From positions 3,162,001-3,226,000 of the forward strand of contig NC_062996.1 in assembly GCF_023078275.1 (NCBI RefSeq): DNA of 64,000 nucleotides. Direction: 5' to 3'. Position numbers and translations under genes: made by a program. The number at the start of each line of letters is the position of its first letter. Position 1 is the first letter of the stretch. Shown here in pieces: positions 9,124 to 18,489 of this stretch. The notes below the pieces were generated by a model. The model worked only from the letters and a program-made list of their open reading frames with translations. It did no database searches and was not told where the DNA came from. This DNA is from Leguminivora glycinivorella. Lineage: Eukaryota; Arthropoda; Insecta; Lepidoptera; Tortricidae.

Positions 9124-11657
9124 ATGAATGATAAGAAAATTCCTAGTAGCATAGGCTCAAGCCTCAACCAACTTAAAGTCTTCGAAGTCTTAGAATGGTT
9201 TTCAGCAAACTATCCCGATCAAGCGCGCGAATTTATTAGTGAGCATGCCGAGCAGCAAAAACAAGCTAATAATAATAATGCCGCGACCGGCACATCCAGG
9301 AAAGTGTCATTAAAAACGAAAGCACAACGAGCTAGTCGTTCCAGCTCACTGAGCTCTAGAGGCCGTAGCCCCCTTAAAAGTAAAGATAAACTATCCAAAA
9401 TTGAAAAAAAGAAAATCGAACGCGTAAATGTTGCAGTCATAACTGCCGCAGCCGCTTCCCTGCAAAACCCGCGCCTAAACTCTGAATTGTATAGTGCAAA
9501 TAACGATCGTACTTCTCAGCCGCGACCTCAAACAAATACTCAGGATAAAGACCTCTCTCTCACGAATGACACAACTATTCAATTAGGCCAAAATACTTTT
9601 GATAACCTTCCCAGAGACGCTCCCGACTCCGATATGGAGTATGAGGACTTGTCCTCCTCCGAGTCAATAATGGAACCTCCCAGTTATGACGAGGATGGGT
9701 TCCAAAAAGTAAGCTATAAAAAGAAAAATAATAAAAACAAAACAAATAATAATGGCCGCAAACCATACACTTCCGCCGCCGCGGCTGCCGCCGCGGCCGC
9801 CCCCCCTAGCGCCGCCGACGCCGCCTCGGCCGCCAATACAAAAACCCCTCATAGCAATATCAATATATCTAAACAGAATTATAACTCCAACGTCAAAGTA
9901 GCATATCCTGTACAAAACGCCCACGCTCAACAGGGAAATAAAGTCCAACTTCCTAACTACTCGAATATTATAGACAGTCAAATGGGTCAAGACGACACCT
10001 TCGACCCAAATGCCCCCATAAACCTCCCTAAACCTCCCAAACCCCCACAAATAATTCTTAGAGACAGAAGCCCACCGGCTTCCACCACCGATGGGTGTCT
10101 CCACCGAGGCCATATCGAAACGCATAGGCTGGCTTAGCGCCATGCCTGTAGACGAAACACCATGCTCCCCCTCAGGTATCCAAATCACAACTCAAACTAT
10201 TGACCAATATAGAGCCTGGACCAACCTACTTGTAAATGGTTATAATAATATAATAATTATACGCACAAATATAGAGACGGTACTGATTTCGACGTAGTGA
10301 TAAAACGTGTCCCGATAGAGATAGGCGAAGACGACATTTTTGAGGACCTAACACAACAAGGCTTTCATATATTAGCAGTCCATCATATGCGTAGGACTCG
10401 CGGTAGGACACCCATGGACTTGGTTTTAGTCACACTAGAAAAATCTATTTTTAGCAAAGGAATATTTAACATTACCCATATATGTGGCCTTATGGGCATT
10501 AAAGTAGAACGCCCACGCAGTAACGGTCGCATCCCGCAGTGCTACAATTGATAAGATAAGATAAGATAAGATAATCATTTATTTGTTTGCTACAATACAC
10601 ACCAAAATTAAACAATTAAAACAAAAATAAACAATAAAAAGTACTAACACTACAGAAAAAACAACAATAGCATACATTGAAATATGGGTGGGTTTGCTGT
10701 GTGCGTTGCAGCAAAAACAAAAGGGTCCTGGCTCAGTTATATGCTCCACTCTTTCGGGCGAAGCAACTGGTAATTCTGCTAGAACCCAGGTCACTAACAG
10801 ATCGTTGTACAAAAAAAAAAAATGTAAAAAAAAAAAGTAATAATAATAGTAATAGTTTGCCTATGTCTAAACGATTGCATTATAGCCAATATATAATTGC
10901 CAATATTATGGTCACACAGCCAAATATTGTAAACTCGAACCAAGATGCTGTAAATGCCTCGGTGATCATACCACCAGGTCTTGCCCTAGAAATAAAGAGA
11001 CTGCCACAGAACCAGTGAGATGCGTCCTGTGTACGGGAGAACACTCAGCCAGCTACGGCGGCTGCCCGCACGCACCTCAAGCCAACAAAAGACCCCCTAC
11101 TAGGAGATATCCCACAAACGCTTGGGGCACATTCAATAGAAATAGATCAAACACACAACAAAATGATAATAATAATTATTATAATTCTAACAATCAACCT
11201 TTCAGCCAAAATGACTTTCCCAGCCTTTCAAGACCTGCAAATTCAAACTCTAACAACTTTATCAATACTATACAACAATCTCAAACCCCTTTCCCTCTCT
11301 TCCACCCTCTCAAATTACCAATTCCCAGGAGTCATCAATACTAGTAAACCCCTCCCCTTCCCAACCTCTGTCAAGTAACAAAAATAACAATAACCACCAA
11401 ACAATCGCCCCGCCGCCTACCATCAGAACATGTCCTTCCCCGGCCGCCAATACAATGTACCCCCCTCCAATCCGGGGGGAGGACTAGCTGATGACCTCCG
11501 CCTGGTCTTTGACCTGGCTAATATAATAGACATAGACGAGGTATGTCAGTTAGCTGCAGAATTCCGCAGTGCAATTTCCCCCCTTGAAAAATTCCAAGTT
11601 ATGGCTAACCATGCCAATCTCATCAAGTCAATCAAACAATTCAACATCAACAAATAA
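9124..11657 (+). pseudogene. J1 ORF1 (Gag), broken
   Basis: The ATG at 9,124 starts MNDKKIPSSIGSSLNQLKVF. A basic/serine-rich stretch follows (SRSSSLSSRGRSPLKSK), then poly-Asn and poly-Ala runs, a PRE_C2HC-like domain (DFDVVIKRVPIEIGEDDIFE) and three CCHC knuckles ending CVLCTGEHSASYGGC. The C-terminal helix region is LADDLRLVFDLANIIDIDEV. Two roughly compensating frame changes lie near 10,085 and 10,260. The 344-bp insertion splits the first knuckle at 10,550. More shifts lie near 11,340. The stop TAA overlaps the ORF2 start (TAATG, 11,655-11,659), suggesting coupled translation of the two ORFs in the ancestor. The protein would package element RNA. Confidence 0.8.
10551..10894 (-). mobile_element. 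5'-truncated LINE/SINE 3' end inserted in J1 Gag
   Basis: The insert is flanked by AATTG on both sides (10,546-10,550 and 10,895-10,899). Read on the minus strand, its 3' end is AATAAATGATTATC with (TTATC)n repeats, the simple-repeat tail common to several insect non-LTR elements. The body is AT-rich with poly(A)-like runs at 10,810-10,838 and no clear protein domain. Removing it restores the CCHC knuckle CYNCQYYGHTAKYC. Confidence 0.7.
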
Positions 11658-14578
11658 TGGATCAGCGACCCAGACAGAAAATAAACTCCCTCACCATTGC
11701 TTTCTTTAACACGAACGGTATCAACAACAAAAGAGATGAAATTTCATTATTCTTAAAAAACCATGCAATAGATATTCTTTTAATACAAGAAAGCTTCCTA
11801 AAACCCAGCCGCCGCGACCCCAAAATAGCTAATTATAACGTTATACGCAATGACAGACAAACAGGGGAAAAGGGAGGAGGCACCCTTATCTATTATAGGC
11901 GAGCACTACACGTCTCCCCTCTTACCTTACCAACTTTAGAACAAATAGAGGCGTCAGGCTGCCGTATATCGCTCACAGGACATAGACCCATATCCATTTT
12001 TTCAGTCTATCTATCTCCCAACAAATCCATGACTTCCGGGGACCTAACCAACCTATTCGAAACAGATGACTCAGTAATCATAGCAGGCGATCTAAATTCA
12101 AAACACACGCTATGGAACTGTAATGTAGACACTACAAATGGCAGGAAACTCCATACCTATACGCAAAAATTGGGTGTGGACATAATTTCACCTCTAGAAC
12201 CTACACACTATCCAACTCAAGTGGGCTTCAGACCCGACATCCTAGATATAGCTATTTTTAAAGGTATCTCACTTAGACTCCGCTCCATAGAGGTCCACCA
12301 TGAACTCACATCTGACCACAGACCTGTAATTATTGGCCTTGGCCCCGATCCTAACTATTCTCCTCCTCCAAAAATAATAACGGACTGGTCAATGATCAAT
12401 AAGGAATTTGAAAAAGATGATAGCCCAATTTTAGATATTGGAAAAGAAGGTCTAAACAGCCCTCAGCAAATAGACGCGGCGATCGATTCCTTCGCCGGCG
12501 AGCTCAAGAATATCATCGGCAGATGCTCCAGGGAGGTGCCATCGGAGGATGACCGCCGGTGGTGTCTCCCTGAGCATCTGGTGGCGCTGGTGAGGGAAAA
12601 GAACGCTGCAGTCAGAGCCTACGACGCATACCCATCTCCTGAAAATAAAAACATATTAAATAAACTAATCAAAAATCTTAAACGAAAAATAGCTGCATGG
12701 CGAAATAATAAATGGACCAACACCCTAAACAACATAAAACCTAACCATCTAGCATTCTGGAAGATCACCAAATCCCTCAAAAACGCAGACAGTAACACCC
12801 TCATGCCCCCACTCAAAAGAGGTACCAACCTCCCCCTAGCACACGATGATCAAGAAAAAGCCGAATGTTTAGCTGAAAGTCTAGAAAAACAATGTTCACC
12901 AAGTGACCAGCCCTCAGATCCACAGCATCTTTCTAAAATTAACAACTTCCTGGAGGAAAAGAGCCGAGAACCCTTAGACCCTGAACCCATCCCTCCCATC
13001 ACGCTCACCGAACTTAAAGACCAAGTTAAAAGCCTCCAAAGGAAAAAAGCCCCTGGGTCCGATGGGATATCAAACAAAATAATTAAATCCTTCCCCGAAA
13101 ATATCCTGACAATACTGCTCCTAATATATAACTCATCAATGATATTCTGCCACTTTCCAGCACGCTGGAAGGAGGCAGATGTCATAGGAATCCCAAAACC
13201 TGGCAAACCACGTTGCGAACCCTCCAGCTATCGCCCTATAAGCCTACTGCACACCATGGGAAAAGTATACGAGCGTCTAATCCTTTCCCGGCTCCGTCAA
13301 CACCTCTTAGACAACAACATCATTATACAGGAACAATTTGGATTCAGAGCCGAACATTCATGTGTCAACCAAATACCTAGAATAGTAGAACACATTATAT
13401 TTTGGATGACTGCATGGGGTCGTACTGTTTCAACGGGAGTGATATTCTTTGACATCAGCAAAGCCTTCGACAAAGTATGGCATCAGGGGCTCATTTATAA
13501 ACTATACAACACAGGACTTTCAAATAGACTAGTGAAATTACTTAGCAACTTCCACGACAACAGAACCTTCAGATATAAAGTAGAAAATTCTAAATCAATA
13601 TCCCATCCAATAACTGCTGGAGTTCCACAAGGCTCCTGTCTCTCACCTACCCTCTTCTCAATTTACATAAACGATATCCCAAAACTGCCTCTAACCAACT
13701 ATGCACTATTCGCAGATGATACCGCCATATTTGCAACCTCCCCGCGCGTAGAAACGATCTACCGCCTTCTGCAGAATGCATCAGATGCCCTAGGGCATTG
13801 GTGCAAGCTGTGGAGGGTGGAAATCAACCCTGGAAAGAGCGTGGGAGTCCTCTTCTCTAGATCAAGCACATACAAAAAACTTCTAGACAAAATCCCCCCA
13901 ATAACACTTTGTAATAGACCTATCCCCTGGAGAGACGATGCGAAGTACTTAGGAATAACGCTTGACAAAAGGTTAAACTTCCACAAACATATACGCACCG
14001 TTAGAAACAGAGCCGTTTTCTACTTGGGGCGTCTTCATTGTATAATGACCAAAAACAGCGGCATGTCATTAAGAAATAAAATATATATATACAAAATAGC
14101 AATAAGAACTGTCCTATCCTACTCTTCTATAGTCTTTGCCCAACGATCTAGTAGTGCATTAAAATGCTTTCAAGTACTGCAAAATAAATTTCTAAGAAAA
14201 ATCACCGGATCACCTTGGTATATTAAAAATAAAGACCTTCACAAAGACCTGGAAATTCCTACAATAGCCCAGCATTTTAAAATTCTGAGCCAGCGTTATT
14301 TCAATAAAGCATCAACTCATAGCAATGACCTGGTGAGACAGGCCTCGGTGTACACCCCTGAGGTTCCACCCAGGAAAGGTGTACGTAGGCCGAGGCATGT
14401 TTTACTAGACCCAGATGATGAAATAACGCTGGCTCAAATTAAAGAAGCTCAAATAATAAAAGAGCTCCGAGCAAAATCAATACCGTCGCTGAAAACCAAA
14501 GCTTATTTTTATAAAAACCGTCCAAACTGGGAAAAACACAGAAGGTTAGTCGACACCACACAGGGCCTTCCGCCCTAG
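11657..14578 (+). CDS. J1 ORF2: endonuclease-reverse transcriptase (973 aa, intact)
   Basis: This is an uninterrupted Jockey-type ORF2. Residues about 10-230 form the apurinic-like endonuclease, with Asn18, Glu45 (IQES), Asp145/Asn147 (AGDLNSKH) and the SDHRPV motif at 219-224. A linker to about 450 contains the QCSPS site at 412-416. The reverse transcriptase covers about 455-760: KKAPGSDG, SSYRPISLL, catalytic Asp599 (FFDISKAFDKVW), GVPQGSCLSPTLFS and catalytic Asp687-Asp688 (YALFADDTA). The C-terminal region ends in RRLVDTTQGLPP. There is no RNase H, as usual for the clade. The enzyme would nick the target and prime cDNA from the element's own RNA. All catalytic residues I can check are present, so it may be active in trans although ORF1 is broken. 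Confidence 0.93.
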   Translation: MDQRPRQKINSLTIAFFNTNGINNKRDEISLFLKNHAIDILLIQESFLKPSRRDPKIANYNVIRNDRQTGEKGGGTLIYYRRALHVSPLTLPTLEQIEASGCRISLTGHRPISIFSVYLSPNKSMTSGDLTNLFETDDSVIIAGDLNSKHTLWNCNVDTTNGRKLHTYTQKLGVDIISPLEPTHYPTQVGFRPDILDIAIFKGISLRLRSIEVHHELTSDHRPVIIGLGPDPNYSPPPKIITDWSMINKEFEKDDSPILDIGKEGLNSPQQIDAAIDSFAGELKNIIGRCSREVPSEDDRRWCLPEHLVALVREKNAAVRAYDAYPSPENKNILNKLIKNLKRKIAAWRNNKWTNTLNNIKPNHLAFWKITKSLKNADSNTLMPPLKRGTNLPLAHDDQEKAECLAESLEKQCSPSDQPSDPQHLSKINNFLEEKSREPLDPEPIPPITLTELKDQVKSLQRKKAPGSDGISNKIIKSFPENILTILLLIYNSSMIFCHFPARWKEADVIGIPKPGKPRCEPSSYRPISLLHTMGKVYERLILSRLRQHLLDNNIIIQEQFGFRAEHSCVNQIPRIVEHIIFWMTAWGRTVSTGVIFFDISKAFDKVWHQGLIYKLYNTGLSNRLVKLLSNFHDNRTFRYKVENSKSISHPITAGVPQGSCLSPTLFSIYINDIPKLPLTNYALFADDTAIFATSPRVETIYRLLQNASDALGHWCKLWRVEINPGKSVGVLFSRSSTYKKLLDKIPPITLCNRPIPWRDDAKYLGITLDKRLNFHKHIRTVRNRAVFYLGRLHCIMTKNSGMSLRNKIYIYKIAIRTVLSYSSIVFAQRSSSALKCFQVLQNKFLRKITGSPWYIKNKDLHKDLEIPTIAQHFKILSQRYFNKASTHSNDLVRQASVYTPEVPPRKGVRRPRHVLLDPDDEITLAQIKEAQIIKELRAKSIPSLKTKAYFYKNRPNWEKHRRLVDTTQGLPP

Positions 14579-14863
14579 GTCCCTAGGGTCTTGCATTGTA
14601 TCCTATATCAAAAACACAATTTTTATTTCATCCAATCATGAATATTATTGTATAAATTAAACTCATTAATTTTTTATAAAAATAAAATATTGTATACTTC
14701 ACTTCTCTATACTAATCTATCATCTATTCTTCTATTCTGTACTTTTCCTTTTCTCTTCTCACTTCCCTTCCCTTCAGGCCGCGCCACTGATCTCACTCAT
14801 ACCGCAGCTGTAACTGGTCCCAGGAGTGGCCAAACAGCAACTATCATGTTAAAAAAAAAAAAA
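14579..14863 (+). other. J1 3' UTR and poly(A)
   Basis: An AT-rich stretch is followed by a TTGTATACTTCACTTCTCTA motif and a pyrimidine-rich run (14,690-14,780), then a 13-nt poly(A). The TTGTATACTTCACTTCTC part also occurs behind the J1-like fragments at 22,385 and 38,350, which supports assigning those fragments to the J1 lineage. Confidence 0.75.
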
Positions 14864-15182
14864 TGGGATATTCGAATTCGATCGGAAACCAGAAGAACCA
14901 GCAGCCTCCAAGGAAAACCAGCAGCCAGCAGCCTACTACAGCCAGCCTACAGCCAGCAGCTCGCAGCCTACAGCCAGCAGCAAGCCACCCTCCACGACGG
15001 GTAAAGACAGCAGAAACGGCGTCATCGCGACGTATCGTCCGTACCGAGCGTTTCGTTAGGATATTAGCTTAGGAGTATTTTTATAACCGCGTTAAAATTA
15101 GAGTCGTTGATTATTGTAAATATAAACCATTTGATTTGATTCGTTTTTTAGTTAGTTTATTCCAAAACCATAATCGGTACGG
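14864..15182 (+). repeat. Probable downstream part of LTR-like repeat B
   Basis: It begins with the J1 target duplication TGGGATATTCG, so it continues the sequence broken at 8,799. It has CAGCAGCC/AGCCAGCAG repeats (14,896-14,985) and an AT-rich stretch. I see no clear LTR end or primer-binding site. Confidence 0.35.
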
Positions 15183-15640
15183 TTGATTGCTGAGGACGAC
15201 AACGAAGCTCAGGTACAGGCCCGGGACGAACGAGTGAGTCGCACGAGTTCCAGCACATTCTCTCCACTCGAGCCGTCGATAGGAAGCTTTGCGGACGCGG
15301 TCTGCAACAGAAGACGCACCACCACCAGAACGGAAGAAATCAAAGAAGAGCCAAAGCAGGCCCCCCCTCTCTCCCCCCCCCCCCAGCTTTCACCGGCTGA
15401 AATAACCTCGTCAAACCGTTTTGAAGGCCTTCCTAGGGAAAATGCCCCCACTAAAAATAGTTCAGTAAACTCTCACTCCCAACAGCCCCCCCCCCCTCCC
15501 TTCAGGGGGCCCCCCAACAATCTCAAAATCCACAAAACATGGATTTGGATTATAACTCGGAATTCGATTCAGACGAAGATCTAGAGGACGTCAGTGACTA
15601 TACTGAAGATGAGTCCAACACTAACAAGGATGGCACGCGC
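15183..15640 (+). pseudogene. J2-like Gag N-terminal fragment
   Basis: The frame from 15,183 gives a Ser/Pro-rich Gag N-terminus (GSFADAVCNRRRTTTR, proline runs). It continues after a frame change into the acidic segment (DLEDVSDYTEDES near 15,580-15,615). This acidic segment is shared with the Gag of the J2 mosaics. The sequence then jumps into ORF2 at about 15,640. Confidence 0.6.
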
Positions 15641-15955
15641 AAGATGGCACGACCATTTCCCCTCCGTTGAAAATAAAAACCTAGTTAACCGCCTGCAAAG
15701 GCAAATCAAAGAACGACTCAAAGAGCATAGGGAGGACAGGTGGAATGGCATGCTGGAAGAGATTAGGCCAGGTCACCAGGCGTACTGGCAACTGGCCAGA
15801 TCTCTAAAAGCGGACACGCAAGCGTCCATGCCCCCCTTGTCCGCCCTGGTACTCCAACAGCCGCATTCACGGACACAGAAAAGGCCCAGTGTCTGGCGGA
15901 TAGTCTAGAGGAACAATGCTCCCCTGGTAAAATCCCATCTGATCCCAATCATATC
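15641..15955 (+). pseudogene. ORF2 pre-RT linker inserted between two Gag parts
   Basis: The readable protein (SVENKNLVNRLQRQIKERLK, RPGHQAYWQLARSLKADTQ, CLADSLEEQCSPGK) is the ORF2 linker corresponding to J1 residues about 328-420. It is preceded and followed by Gag sequence. The right-hand switch back to Gag falls shortly after EEQCSP, as in the 876-2,824 mosaic. Confidence 0.7.
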
Positions 15956-16962
15956 CCACTTATTGAAACACTTACTCGGACTCCGCCTCCACTCTCGCGG
16001 ACGACAGTTTCCACACTGACGACCGTGAGATGGACTACGAGGACCAGGAGTACTTCTCGGACGACTACAAGAAAGTCGCCTCTAGGAAGAAGATATTCCG
16101 AAACAAAAGAAAGAGGGAGCAGCAAATTGCCCCATCCGACCGGAGGGTCCCATTTTCCCCTCAACCAAACTTGGAGAAACACAACTTAAGCTTCCCCGTC
16201 AATGAAAGCATTCCCCTCCAAAATACCTACGATAGCCTCCCCACCCCACCCCCCTGCGATGGGTTTGACCCCGCAGACCCGCCGTCTGACGACTCGGCGG
16301 GCAAGGCCAAGCGTCCAAACCGAACAAATTCAGTCCCTACAAAACAACCCTTTAGTGACTCCCCCGCCCCAGTCCCCCAAAAAACAGGGGATCAAAAGTC
16401 TAAATCGCCCACCCCAACCCCTGAGCATTACAGCTCCTACAGAACATATGATGAGATCGATCTCAGGGTAATCATTAAGAAAGTCCCTAAAGAATTTGAT
16501 GTTGCGGACATCAGAAATGACATTCAGAGGCAAGGTTACCCCGCCACTGGAGTTTACCGAAAATACAGGCTTGCCGACGGCCAAAAAATCCCTTATGACA
16601 TGATAGAGGTCACCCTTCTAAACAACAAGGAGGCCAGGGAGATATTCTCTATCTCCCAGATCCTCGGCATGGCGGTCCCCAAGCCGGAATGGCCACTACC
16701 TTCAACCAGGATAGTTCAATGCAAAAACTGCCTAGATTACGGCCACTCTGAGAGTGGCTGTAGAAACGACCCACTTTGTTTTAAGTGCGCAGAAACCCAC
16801 AATTGGAGGGACTGCAGGAAGCCCCCAAATACCCCCCCAAAGTGTGGCCACTGCCTTGGTCCCCATCTGGGGAATAACAGAGGATGCCCCATGGCCCAAA
16901 GCCTGGGGATTGCATACCATTCCACAGGCCAAAGGCTCTTACATCAGGAAAGCCGGAAATAA
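15956..16962 (+). pseudogene. J2-like Gag, central and C-terminal part with three CCHC knuckles
   Basis: From 16,030 a 310-residue frame is open: acidic MDYEDQEYFSDDY, a basic KKIFRNKRKRE, then the PRE_C2HC-like domain (DLRVIIKKVPKEFDVADIRN ... YDMIEVTLLNNKEAREIFSI). The knuckles are CKNCLDYGHSESGC, CFKCAETHNWRDC and CGHCLGPHLGNNRGC. The frame ends just after the third knuckle, and the C-terminal helix region is missing. The protein would be an RNA-binding Gag. It is cut off on both sides by rearrangement and has no ORF2 behind it. Confidence 0.8.
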
Positions 16963-16970
16963 TACCCCTT

Positions 16971-17500
16971 TTTAGGGTTCCGTAGTCAACTAGGAACCCT
17001 TTTAGTTTCGCCATGTTTGTCTGTCCGTCCGTCCGTCCGCGGATAATCTCAGTAACCGTAAGCACTACAAAGCTGAAATTTGGTACCAATATGCATATCA
17101 ATCACGCCAACAAAGTGCAAAAATAAAAAATGGAAAAAAATGTTTTATTAGGGTACCCCCCCCCCCACACATGTAAAGTGGGGGCTGATATTTTTTTTCA
17201 TTCCAACCCCAACGTGTGATATATTGTTGGATAGGTATTTAAAAATGAATAAGGGTTTACTAACATCGTTTTTGATAATATTAATATTTTCTGAAATAAT
17301 CGCTCCTAAAGGAAAAAAAGTGCGTCGTTTTTGAACCATATGTTTAAAAAATATGAAAAAAATCATAAAAGTAGAACTTTATAAAGACTTTCTAGGAAAA
17401 TTGTTTTGAACTTGATACGTTTAGTAGTTTTTGAGAAAAATATGGAAAACCACGGAACCCTACACTGAGCGTGGCCCGACACGCTCTTGGCCGGTTTTTT
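16971..17500 (-). repeat. GGGTTCCG-type lepidopteran interspersed repeat
   Basis: The ends are AGGGTTCCGT and GGCCGGTTTTTT. On the minus strand it reads from ACCGGCC... to ...CGGAACCCTAAAA with an internal (GGAC)n stretch at about 17,020-17,040. The same family lies at 39,513-40,134 (plus) and about 48,790-48,996 (partial). It is known as a very common lepidopteran repeat; I do not assign a class. Confidence 0.75.
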
Positions 17501-18489
17501 CCCCTTTACCCACATGTTGCCTCATCTATGGTGGCAGCGATCTGGGACGCGTTTCCCCCGTCCACCGGGCAAGTGATCTGTGTAGCACAAACATGGCCGC
17601 CGCCGATGCGCGCAAGTCGCGCCCCAATCCCCGCCCACTGCCGCCATTAGACGGGTCGGCTGCCAATAGCAACGGCTCGACTGACCCCTTTGAATTTTTC
17701 TCAATAAGTCGTGCGGAGTGTTCAAATTCGTGTGCGTTACTAACTATTATATTGCGGTGTCAGCCATCAGAGACATTGAGACATCAGAGACAATCTAAGT
17801 TTTTCTATCTTTAAGGTTTTTTAGTGTTTATCCCTAGTTCTAAGTACGTTATTTTTGTATATTACCCCCATCTTCTGGTCGGTGGCACCAGTAGTGCCTT
17901 AACCCACTGCTCGACAAATAACATTTTTTATTTTTTGTGTAACGTAATATATTTAAATTCAAATAATTTGGCGCGCGTGCGTACGAGTATTTACTTGAAT
18001 GTACGGGTATGTATGTGTTAGTGTGTGAGAGATTTATACTATAATATGAATATGATATGAGGATATTAATAATAAATTAAGATGAGATAATAAATTAAGA
18101 TGAGAAGATAGATATTTATATAGCTATACTTATAAATTGGCGTCATTAAACAAAGTTTATATAACATAAATAAAATAAAATATATACTTAGCTTGCCACA
18201 TACAGAAGAAGTTCAGTGTCTTGGTAATCTAGCTGGGAAAGCCACTTGGTAAGATACCGTTTGCTAGGTGGTCTATTTGTAGAATCAAGTTTGCAAAAGG
18301 ATTTCATAACTAGCGGACAAATAAAGGGGTGAAATCTATGGGCAAATTTTGTGCGTGTTTTTGGGGTTTTCCAGCGCTGACGGCGTCTTGTACTTTAAAG
18401 ACCTTATCATGCAGTTTTCCGTCGCCGACGTAAAGGTGCTGTACCTAGACGGTTTAGACGGTTTTTTGTATATTACATCTTCTCGCCAT
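17501..18489. other. No confident gene; possible 5' sequence of the following J3 element
   Basis: A GC-rich part (17,560-17,690) is followed by AT-rich sequence with a (TAAGATGAGA)-like duplication near 18,080-18,110. From about 18,330 the sequence may already belong to J3, but I cannot read a Gag frame until 18,490. Confidence 0.4.

Larger units (their letters stand above)
8800..14863 (+). mobile_element. J1: nearly complete Jockey-clade non-LTR retrotransposon
   Basis: The element is bounded by the direct repeat TGGGATATTCG (8,789-8,799 and 14,864-14,874) and ends in poly(A) 14,851-14,863. It therefore still has both target-site duplications and looks full length. It begins GCATTATTCAGTTC, with the CAGT initiator motif usual at the 5' end of Jockey-type elements, which carry internal promoters. 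The order is 5' UTR, ORF1 (decayed), ORF2 (intact), 3' UTR. A secondary insertion of 344 bp interrupts ORF1. It lacks the UUCG-type hairpins of the J2 3' UTR, so it is a separate lineage. Confidence 0.85.
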
